29,944 nucleotides of DNA from a virus, in IMG/VR virus record IMGVR_UViG_3300046360_000062, positions 1-29,944 of that record; one strand, 5' to 3'. The translations under genes and the position numbers were made by a program. The notes under the pieces were generated by a model, which saw nothing but the letters and a program-made list of their open reading frames with translations, did not search any database and had not been told where the DNA came from. Of the stretch, positions 23,736 through 29,944 are shown one piece after another (within the stretch, counting starts at the first letter, position 1; each line of letters starts with the position of its first letter).

Positions 23736-24452
23736 TTACATGAACAAGAATGGTAAGATTTGCATTAAACCTTGCATCATTCCTGTCATTCCTTGTGATT
23801 TAGAAGTGTTCTTGTTTGCTTGGCCATTAAAGGCATTAGTTCCCTGCTGGGTAAGCGCACTAGCCAACATATCAGCCAAATTATTAGAAGCATTAGCACC
23901 TGTGTTGAACATACTCTGCTCGCCAGTAATGCCCTTACCATACAAGTCCATCATATTGCCCATATACTTATCAAAGTCCTGCCCAGCAATGTCGTTAGCA
24001 AGCGTCATGTTCTGCTCTTCATGCATCGGTGTACCTAACATACCACCCGCAGCAGCAGCAGAGCTACCAGCTCCCAAAGCGGTATCAAGACGATGTTTGT
24101 AACCAGGCGATTCCTTATATCCTCCACTAAGCTTATCGTAAACGCTACCTGTGTCGTTGAGCAAATTCTCATATTGTCCACCTAGTTGCTTTCCTGCTTC
24201 TGCGCCATTGTCTACAAATGGCTGTAAATACTTGCCGCCTACTCCTGGGATTTGATCAAGATAAGGCTTTGCAGCATCTGACGGGTTATTCTTGCCTGCG
24301 TTGAAGAAGTTAAATGCTCCTCCTGCAGCCGTTCCAGCGCCTGAGCCAATACCAAACATTTTCATCATATTCATGAACTTGTTCATATCGAAGCCATTAC
24401 TAGCCCCGCCGCTCGCTGGCTGTCCGCCTGTCATTGATATGTCTAATGCCAT
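23736..24452 (-). CDS. DNA-ejection protein, gp7-like position and size (238 aa)
   Basis: The sequence has a Met-rich N-terminus (MNKFMNMMKMFG), an alanine/glycine stretch (GSGAGTAAGGAFNFF), and a repeat of Ala/Gly-rich helices through GAGSSAAAAGGMLG, ending in a Met/Leu-rich hydrophobic tail (MMQGLMQILPFLFM). Small Ala/Gly/Met-rich proteins of this type are common among podophage internal virion proteins. P22 gp7 has nearly the same length (about 229) and position. AGGAG precedes the ATG. It probably inserts in or crosses the cell envelope during infection. Confidence 0.65.
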   Translation of the reverse strand: MALDISMTGGQPASGGASNGFDMNKFMNMMKMFGIGSGAGTAAGGAFNFFNAGKNNPSDAAKPYLDQIPGVGGKYLQPFVDNGAEAGKQLGGQYENLLNDTGSVYDKLSGGYKESPGYKHRLDTALGAGSSAAAAGGMLGTPMHEEQNMTLANDIAGQDFDKYMGNMMDLYGKGITGEQSMFNTGANASNNLADMLASALTQQGTNAFNGQANKNTSKSQGMTGMMQGLMQILPFLFM

Positions 24453-24463
24453 GTTATTATCTC

Positions 24464-24850
24464 CTACGTAACTGTAATAGTCTTAAATGTTGGCGCATGA
24501 TCCACTGTGCCATCATCCATCGCAACCACGAGCTTGTCATCCGGAGGAGTTGGATATACGGCTGTGCTTGGGACATATAACAACGTGCCCAATTGACAAG
24601 TAAATGTGGTGATATCTCCACCACTACCATCCGGCGTTGATACTGTGTTCCTAGCTATCTTATCAACATCTGTCTGCGTCTGTGATGGTACCACAATGCC
24701 TTGCGCGCCAATCAAATCTAACAATAGCGATACTAATGACTGCCGAAAAAACATCTCTTCATCTGTAGGACGTCCATCTTGGTCAACAATGCGACCCATG
24801 GGCAAGTTGGGAATGCGGACTACGGTTTGATTGTCTAAATTCTCAGCCAT
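24464..24850 (-). CDS. Small neck / head-completion-type protein (128 aa)
   Basis: The N-terminal RIPNLPMGRIVDQDGRPTDEE and FFRQSLVSLLLDLIG are, as far as I recall, a conserved arrangement in proteins found at this point of podophage virion operons: after gp10-like and before the ejection proteins. The C-terminal half is beta-type and ends in FKTITVT. A helical plug or needle-adaptor role is possible. Its ATG shares one base with the gp10-like stop (TAATG) and GGAG lies upstream. Identity is by position and partial pattern only. Confidence 0.6.
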   Translation of the reverse strand: MAENLDNQTVVRIPNLPMGRIVDQDGRPTDEEMFFRQSLVSLLLDLIGAQGIVVPSQTQTDVDKIARNTVSTPDGSGGDITTFTCQLGTLLYVPSTAVYPTPPDDKLVVAMDDGTVDHAPTFKTITVT

Positions 24851-26454
24851 TATTTATATATCTCCGCGACCCCGTCTGTGGCAACGAACCTACCAAATCC
24901 ATAAAACCTAATCTGATAGGTACAATCATTGGCCTGCCCTAGACGCTGCCAGATAAACCGACTTTTACGCTTTCCAGTAGCATTCATGTTCAAGCGAACG
25001 GATGCGCCGAAGTTCTCGCCACCATCACGAGAGACGCTCAAGTCTACAGCTTCAGAGGTATATACCGTTGTTACAGAGCTAGAACTCACAATGCCAGCAC
25101 CTATCAAATCCCCGTCTTCAGTTGCAATCAAATCCCCGTCTTCTGTGGCTAAATCCTCATAAACAATTGTTGTAATCGTATCTTCAGTGGTGATATTCGG
25201 CTGCCCATTCTCAATAGTAAAGCCCAAACTCTTCGTAATATAGTAACGTTGGTCAGGAAATCTCAAAGGAGGACATATTCTAATACGTGGTAATTCTCGT
25301 TTATCTAAGCCATGTTCATCATATTGAGCAAATGGATAAATAGAATCAAATTCGTATATATTGCCACCATTTAATGCTACGAAGTAGTATGTATTATTGT
25401 AATATACCACTTCTCTAGCAATGTGATAGTTCAAATTCTCATCAGAAATGCTTGAGAATAGATTGGTATTAAAATCGTAAGCGTAACTAATATTGTCAGT
25501 AGGAAACGTGAACTGATACAACAAATGCCCATCCTGCTGATACAGGAATCCAGTACAATTCTCAGGAGCGGAAAGATTCCCTAACTTAAAATCAATGCCG
25601 TCAGTAGAGATAGACTCTATCCCGTTTCCACGAGATACCATCAATACAGGGCCCGACTGCTCATTAACAGCAATCCATACAATATAATTGTTCAACGAAG
25701 CAATACTTGCAGGATTAATACAACCATAATCCACGTTCGCAGTACTATTCCGTTGATAAGGGAAGAACGCACCGCCAACATACTGCCAGAACTCAGCCAC
25801 ATTCCTGCCAAAGACAAGAACGTTATTGCCACCCCCAGGAACAGGAACCACCGCTTGTATGAAATCAGGCTTAGTTTGTATAGAACCAACATGTTGTGAG
25901 TCTACAGTCCAAACCTTGGCGTCGTTAAACCCAGACAATGCCCATACTGTAGTGCCTTGGCTAGCAACAATAAGTTGTCCATTCTTGAATGATATGTACC
26001 CAGGATTTTGGTAGGGAAATGCGAAATCTGTCCCACCAACTTCAAATGTCCCTGTCTCAGGAGTGGCTGACGCGTAAGTGTAGACATACAGTCTGATGCC
26101 ATCAGTAATAGCTATCTGATTCTCATTGTTCTCAGATATGTACACGTCTCCCGTAAACGTCTCAAGAGAGCCCTTGTTGAACGCATCAAAGTCACTGTTC
26201 ACCACATAGAAGACACTCCCAATGACAACAGCCATGAAGTTCCCTCGTGTGCTTGAATAGATACCTCGACCCACAGAATCAGGTGATAAGGTAAGCTTAT
26301 TGATATATCCGGCATAAGGCACCAAGAAATTGTCCGATACGATGAAATTCCATGTCTCTTCTAACGATATCTTAGGATAACGGCCATAATGCGTGCCACC
26401 AACCATCTTTAATGGAACCTCGATAACCTCTTGTCTTGCATTTGGAGCGGGCAT
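24850..26454 (-). CDS. Packaged-DNA stabilisation protein, P22 gp10-like (534 aa)
   Basis: P22 gp10 forms the hexameric nozzle that closes the portal below gp4. This protein fits in place (directly after the gp4-like gene), in size (P22 gp10 is about 470) and in its beta-propeller-like series of strands, with VSDNFLVPYAGY, GSVFYVVNS, QIAITDGIRLYVY and NNVLVFGRNVAEFW. Residues about 435-455 contain a perfect tandem duplication of ATEDGDLI, which comes from a 24-base repeat. The ribosome binding site (GTGAG) is weak. A C-terminal addition of about 60 residues may be a phage-specific contact to the tail. Confidence 0.75.
   Translation of the reverse strand: MPAPNARQEVIEVPLKMVGGTHYGRYPKISLEETWNFIVSDNFLVPYAGYINKLTLSPDSVGRGIYSSTRGNFMAVVIGSVFYVVNSDFDAFNKGSLETFTGDVYISENNENQIAITDGIRLYVYTYASATPETGTFEVGGTDFAFPYQNPGYISFKNGQLIVASQGTTVWALSGFNDAKVWTVDSQHVGSIQTKPDFIQAVVPVPGGGNNVLVFGRNVAEFWQYVGGAFFPYQRNSTANVDYGCINPASIASLNNYIVWIAVNEQSGPVLMVSRGNGIESISTDGIDFKLGNLSAPENCTGFLYQQDGHLLYQFTFPTDNISYAYDFNTNLFSSISDENLNYHIAREVVYYNNTYYFVALNGGNIYEFDSIYPFAQYDEHGLDKRELPRIRICPPLRFPDQRYYITKSLGFTIENGQPNITTEDTITTIVYEDLATEDGDLIATEDGDLIGAGIVSSSSVTTVYTSEAVDLSVSRDGGENFGASVRLNMNATGKRKSRFIWQRLGQANDCTYQIRFYGFGRFVATDGVAEIYK
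25103..25150. repeat. 24-base tandem repeat inside the gp10-like gene
   Basis: ATCAAATCCCCGTCTTC occurs at 25103-25119 and again at 25127-25143, a period of 24 bases that keeps frame and adds eight residues. It looks like a recent slippage duplication. Confidence 0.75.
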
Positions 26455-26475
26455 AATTACTCACTTGTATGGCAA

Positions 26476-27180
26476 CTAGTAGGGAAACCACCCCTTGCTT
26501 AAATTCACCACTTGCCAGTCTATTGCACATCTTGTGTTAAAATAGGACGATTTCATAATTGTCAAATCAGGCGGACTAACATCTAATAGTTTCTTCTCCA
26601 TCCTAGCAAGCTGCGCTTTAGACTCATCAGGAAAGGTTGCCCCCCATTCAGAACAGATATACTCCGCAAGAGAATAACGCAAATACTCAATATAAAACGT
26701 GTCATAAGTAAGCGACATATCTGTACTAAGCGTGACATCACTTAAAGCATACTTTCCCCAAATGGTAGACTCATAGTCTTGGCCAGACAGGAAGTAAATA
26801 TAGATGTCCATACCACCTAATACACGCTCAGGTCTATAAGACCATGGTAAGTTAGCAATGTCATCAACACGCGCTGTAGAGAAGAATTCTTTACGACTCA
26901 AATCCATCATGGGATAACGTACCACCCCAATATTGAACGTCATCGAATCAATGAATAATAAATTAGGAACGTTATACTTCTCAGTATTAGCAGTTAACGT
27001 TAAATGTGTCTGTGTAAAATAGGGAATAAGACGCAAGTCAGTACTCTTGTAGTCTAATAATGCATTAAGCAAGTACAGACCATCAGAGATTTGTTGCCCA
27101 TCTGGAACCTGCAATTGCCTACTTACTATCTGTGATAGATAGTAAGCACGCGTAATTAACTGCAAAGCGGTGTAAGCCAT
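26476..27180 (-). CDS. Head-to-tail connector, P22 gp4-like tail accessory factor (234 aa)
   Basis: The N-terminus (ALQLITRAYYLSQIVSRQLQVPDGQQISDGLYLLNALL) shows the helical pattern of gp4-type connector proteins, which bind the portal ring and start tail assembly. The C-terminal part (LRYSLAEYICSEWGATFPDE...LARMEKKLLD) carries the second conserved helix with the usual tryptophan and KLAR/LARM-like element. It is longer than P22 gp4 (166 residues) but like connector proteins of other P22-like phages. GAGGAG precedes the ATG. The gp10-like gene follows 21 bases later, as in P22. Confidence 0.75.
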   Translation of the reverse strand: MAYTALQLITRAYYLSQIVSRQLQVPDGQQISDGLYLLNALLDYKSTDLRLIPYFTQTHLTLTANTEKYNVPNLLFIDSMTFNIGVVRYPMMDLSRKEFFSTARVDDIANLPWSYRPERVLGGMDIYIYFLSGQDYESTIWGKYALSDVTLSTDMSLTYDTFYIEYLRYSLAEYICSEWGATFPDESKAQLARMEKKLLDVSPPDLTIMKSSYFNTRCAIDWQVVNLSKGWFPY

Positions 27181-27203
27181 GCGTCTTACTCCTCAGTTAT
27201 TAA

Positions 27204-27965
27204 TTACAGAAAGAAATCATATCCAGCGACGTTAATAGCTACAGCGTCTCCGGAGTTGGTTACTTTATAATCAACTTCAGGTACCGCAGTTGTCACCCGT
27301 GCAAATATACTTGCATTAGCACTCACAACAACAGAAGTAACCTGACCTGTAACAGTCAAAGCATTCCCTGTTGCATTGCCTGGAGTGATATTCAACACCC
27401 GTGAAGCAGCCCCAGGTGTAAATGCATAAGCAATTGACACAGGAGTATCCTCAACAGGAGGCACCCAAGCCAGCAAACTCACTGCCGTATAAGATGTCGC
27501 ATTACCAGCCGTTACTGCAGTGGCTTGAGGCGCATCGAACACAAACGAACGACGTGAATCATTACCCGCTGTCCAATATCCCAATAAGAAGTGAACGCTT
27601 GCATCAGATACGATATACCCGACTTTCGCATAAGCACTATAACCAAATGGAAGCAAGGGAACCGCAGATGAAGCAAGAGAAATCACTGCCCCAATATCTT
27701 GTTGTGTAACAGGATCGGCAACCAGATATACTGCATACACCTTACTGGCTGCAAAAGTCCCGGTATCTAACCCATTTAAACCATTAGTAGCAGCATTAAT
27801 GGTAATAGATGCGTCATTGATTAATTGATAAACACCTGTTGAGTCAAGAATTGACCCAGATGCAATATCTAATTTCGTATTTGGCGTGGTGCTATTGTTA
27901 CTAATGCGTAACCCATTAGCATACTGCCATGGCACTTGACCATATTGTACTGATGATACTGGCAT
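27204..27965 (-). CDS. Virion protein of unknown function (253 aa)
   Basis: The ATG at 27963-27965 (GAGGAA 7 bases upstream) is chosen; the longer frame would need a TTG start inside a hairpin. The protein starts PVSSVQYGQVPWQYANGLRISNN and has ASGSILDSTGVYQLI, AYAKVGYIVSDASVHFLLGYW and GNDSRRSFVFDAPQAT; these look like conserved virion-surface motifs seen between the capsid and connector genes of other podophages. The second half is beta-rich with Val/Ala/Thr. A head-decoration or neck-fibre role is possible but not shown. Confidence 0.65.
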   Translation of the reverse strand: MPVSSVQYGQVPWQYANGLRISNNSTTPNTKLDIASGSILDSTGVYQLINDASITINAATNGLNGLDTGTFAASKVYAVYLVADPVTQQDIGAVISLASSAVPLLPFGYSAYAKVGYIVSDASVHFLLGYWTAGNDSRRSFVFDAPQATAVTAGNATSYTAVSLLAWVPPVEDTPVSIAYAFTPGAASRVLNITPGNATGNALTVTGQVTSVVVSANASIFARVTTAVPEVDYKVTNSGDAVAINVAGYDFFL

Positions 27966-27994
27966 GATTATTTCCTCGTAAATGGTTGTATGAA

Positions 27995-28010
27995 GCGCAC
28001 CGAAATGCGC
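27995..28010 (-). other. UUCG-loop hairpin after the capsid gene
   Basis: On the transcript strand GCGCAU-UUCG-GUGCGC forms a 6-bp stem (last pair U-G) closed by a UUCG tetraloop, a very stable type. It starts 13 bases after the capsid stop. There is no U-run behind it, so it is more likely a 3' stabiliser or a partial terminator that limits reading into the downstream genes. Confidence 0.55.
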
Positions 28011-28022
28011 CAATGTTTAACA

Positions 28023-29351
28023 CTAAAGCGGAAAAATATATCTGAGAGAATTCTCAGCAACAAGCGTGCTTCCCCAAATGCTATCCCGAACATATGCCCG
28101 ATTATTCATCCCAAATTGACTACCAAAATAATGACGAATACTTGCGCCAGAATCAGGATCAGTCATGTTTGAAGTGGTAAACGGACTCTCATCAGGAAGT
28201 CTAGGCATCGCTAAATAGAACTGATCTCCAGACATCAAGATACCAGCACGATGACTTGGAACAGGTGTTACAGTCATGCCAGCAACAATAGTGTTGTTCA
28301 AGTTTTGGTTTTGGTTCTGTGCCCATACCAACCCGACACTATTGATTGTCTGTACTTGAACTGTAATCGCACCTGATACACTGGCAGCATCAGCAATAGC
28401 TCTAAATTGAACCGGTTGCTGTGATACTCTGTGACCAATAAAGGTCAAAAATCTCATATCAGGTTTGCCAGATACACCATCATTAAACTGGAACAAATCC
28501 CCAGCCTTAACAGCATTCGCATCAGTACCACTAGTTGGTTCACTAAACGTAATAGAAGTAACATTCTGTCCAGTAGGATCGTTAGTAGATACAACCGTCA
28601 TCACATTGTTAGGAGCTGCTGTATTACCAATCGTTCCAGATACATGCGTAGGCAAAAGATTAGACTCATACCAGTCAGTACCAGAAAACTTGCCCAATTC
28701 CCAACTCATAGCAATCTCATTGTTACGAGTCATTGCAAATTGGTTCAAACCAGTACCAACAATCGCAGGAATATTAGCCACAGGAAGAATGGCCATCATC
28801 TTATGCGTCGCAGCACCGAAGTCGTTGAAGTTCGCAACCGATTGAGCCAATTGTGTAAAGCTGTTGATAGGCGTAACACCGTCTCCATAAAAGCGGAACG
28901 GACCAGAATTAACTTGCGGAACACCAACATTCGCATTTTGTGGATCATTAGTCACAACTCCAGAAATGAAGTTACGTAATATGTCAGACTCAATCAATGT
29001 GCCTAATGCTTTTACAGCAGACATACCAAATCTGTCCATGTAATCACGTACATTGAAAATAAATTGCTGATCGGTGTAAGCCGCTGCAACGTTTGCCGCT
29101 TGACCACAAATTAATGATTGAACTCTTTGAACAGATGGTTGCTCTGTAATAACCAAACCAACGTAGGTAATGTACCGTGGAGTTGTATCAAATGTAACTG
29201 TGTCCCCAAGATTGGCGACTAGATCATTGAAATTCTGAAATTTCTTGTTAGATAAAGATATACCCACAAACGAGTTCAATAGCCAAGCCAGCTCAGCCTT
29301 TTGATATGTTTGTACGGTCTGTAAAATATTGACAGGTGTACTTGTAGTCAT
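28023..29351 (-). CDS. Major capsid protein, P22 gp5-like (442 aa)
   Basis: Length (P22 coat is 430), location directly after a scaffold-type gene and before the connector genes, and the pattern of N-terminal helix, GDTVTFDTTPRYIT, then a long helix with YMDRFGMSAVKALGTLIESDIL indicate an HK97-fold coat protein. A central region at about 225-330 (VMTVVSTNDPTGQNVTSITF to IGHRVSQQPVQF) is probably the inserted domain typical of P22-like coats. It would form the procapsid shell on the scaffold. Its ribosome binding site (GGAG, 9 bases upstream) and start codon lie in the 3' arm of a long hairpin (29350-29403), which may control output. Confidence 0.8.
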   Translation of the reverse strand: MTTSTPVNILQTVQTYQKAELAWLLNSFVGISLSNKKFQNFNDLVANLGDTVTFDTTPRYITYVGLVITEQPSVQRVQSLICGQAANVAAAYTDQQFIFNVRDYMDRFGMSAVKALGTLIESDILRNFISGVVTNDPQNANVGVPQVNSGPFRFYGDGVTPINSFTQLAQSVANFNDFGAATHKMMAILPVANIPAIVGTGLNQFAMTRNNEIAMSWELGKFSGTDWYESNLLPTHVSGTIGNTAAPNNVMTVVSTNDPTGQNVTSITFSEPTSGTDANAVKAGDLFQFNDGVSGKPDMRFLTFIGHRVSQQPVQFRAIADAASVSGAITVQVQTINSVGLVWAQNQNQNLNNTIVAGMTVTPVPSHRAGILMSGDQFYLAMPRLPDESPFTTSNMTDPDSGASIRHYFGSQFGMNNRAYVRDSIWGSTLVAENSLRYIFPL

Positions 29352-29403
29352 TGTAAGTCACTCCGAAGAAGATTAGTTCAGAGATAACGGAGTTACTTAC
29401 AAT
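29350..29403 (-). promoter_or_regulatory. Long hairpin covering the capsid ribosome binding site and start
   Basis: ATTGTAAGTCACTCCG (29350-29365) and CGGAGTTACTTACAAT (29388-29403) pair at 15 of 16 positions around a 22-base loop. On the minus-strand transcript the 3' arm holds GGAG and runs into the ATG of the capsid gene. The hairpin occupies nearly all of the 62-base gap between scaffold and capsid genes. Masking of the start or an RNA-processing site are likely roles; there is no U-run for a terminator. Confidence 0.7.
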
Positions 29404-29413
29404 GTCGTTTAGA

Positions 29414-29944
29414 TTAGGTTCTAAACATTTGCCTAAAATCATTCACCGACATTGCGCCGTTATCTGCGCCTGCTTGCGGTGATGGTTTCAATCGTGACAT
29501 TGGATCTTTACTTTCTTGCTCTTGAGCTACGGCCTCTTGATTACGCTTAATGCTCGCACTTAATGCTTGCATTGCTTGCTGTAGAGCATAGGGCTGGTCT
29601 TTAGCCAGAGTAATCAAGTTTGCCATCTTATTAGGATGCTCAATCACTTCTTGCATAATGTCCGCTGTATTCTCTAATTGGTTAGCAGCCATAACAATCT
29701 CTGTCATACCTGAACCTTGCTTATAATCATAGTTGCCTAGCTTTTCCTCTAATCCAGGATGCTTTTCTTCTGCAGAACGTAGCTTTTGCACGAAGCCTTG
29801 AATCATTTCCTCATTCTTAGCCGCTTGCTGCTTTTGCTGTGCTTCTTGCATCATAGATTGTAGATGTTGAGGCAATTGTTGAGATATTAACTTCGCAATA
29901 TCCTCTTGAGACATTTGCGGCATGCCACCTAAGCTCTGCTGTGC
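29414..29944 (-). CDS. Scaffolding protein, 5' end outside window (176 visible aa)
   Basis: The frame is open to the window edge; the ATG at 29921-29923 has no properly spaced ribosome binding site, so the gene probably starts beyond base 29944. The visible part is Gln/Glu/Lys-rich and helical (IAKLISQQLPQHLQSMMQEA, AANQLENTADIMQEVIEHP), with a C-terminal DPMSRLKPSP...SVNDFRQMFRT, a short basic helical end like the coat-binding end of P22-type scaffolds. It would guide capsid assembly and then leave the procapsid. Position directly before the capsid gene agrees. Confidence 0.75.
   Translation of the reverse strand, partial: AQQSLGGMPQMSQEDIAKLISQQLPQHLQSMMQEAQQKQQAAKNEEMIQGFVQKLRSAEEKHPGLEEKLGNYDYKQGSGMTEIVMAANQLENTADIMQEVIEHPNKMANLITLAKDQPYALQQAMQALSASIKRNQEAVAQEQESKDPMSRLKPSPQAGADNGAMSVNDFRQMFRT

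Overview
The window looks like one stretch of a tailed double-stranded DNA phage or prophage, AT-rich by eye, probably infecting a Gram-negative (perhaps gammaproteobacterial) host. The host call rests on a P22-like virion gene order, a T4-type lysozyme and a YqaJ/RecT recombination pair; nothing here fixes the host more closely. No integrase, CI-type repressor with a protease domain, terminase or portal gene is visible, so the temperate or lytic lifestyle cannot be decided from this window.

Layout. (1) 1-3929, minus strand: a dense leftward operon of about 18 very small genes starting with a Cro-like regulator, mostly joined by ATGA, TAATG or 8-nt stop/start overlaps. Many are shorter than 60 codons (25, 28, 49, 53, 55 and 57 aa). 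Several are paralogues or share N-termini (MNDFTK, MIDYxKLKI), and two near-copies of a one-helix membrane protein are present, one cut by the window edge. (2) 3930-4045: divergent control region with a strong rightward promoter, a weaker leftward promoter and a short palindrome touching both -35 boxes. (3) 4046-6804, plus strand: recombination operon with a YqaJ-type exonuclease, a small DUF6948-like protein, two tandem copies of a gene made of GGC-NNN repeats (alternating glycine proteins), and a RecT-type annealing protein. (4) 6795-29944, minus strand: late operon read right to left. In transcription order it holds the scaffold (cut by the window edge), major capsid protein, an unassigned virion protein, gp4-like and gp10-like head-completion proteins, a small neck protein, three ejection-type proteins, a large tail or receptor-binding protein, small structural proteins, a 9-kb block of repeat-built tail-fibre proteins, then lysozyme and a VRR-NUC nuclease.

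How it works together: the divergent control region probably sets early expression of the microgene operon against the recombination operon. The exonuclease and RecT protein would act together on DNA ends. The late operon builds a P22-like short-tailed virion with an unusually large set of fibre proteins, and ends with lysis. It converges on the recombination operon with a 10-nt overlap of stop ends and no room for a terminator.

Most worth a second look: the duplicated glycine-repeat genes inside the recombination operon, the microgene array with its shuffled N-termini and a frame fusion, a 75-nt nested-hairpin element before the lysozyme gene, and a long hairpin that contains the ribosome binding site and start codon of the capsid gene.
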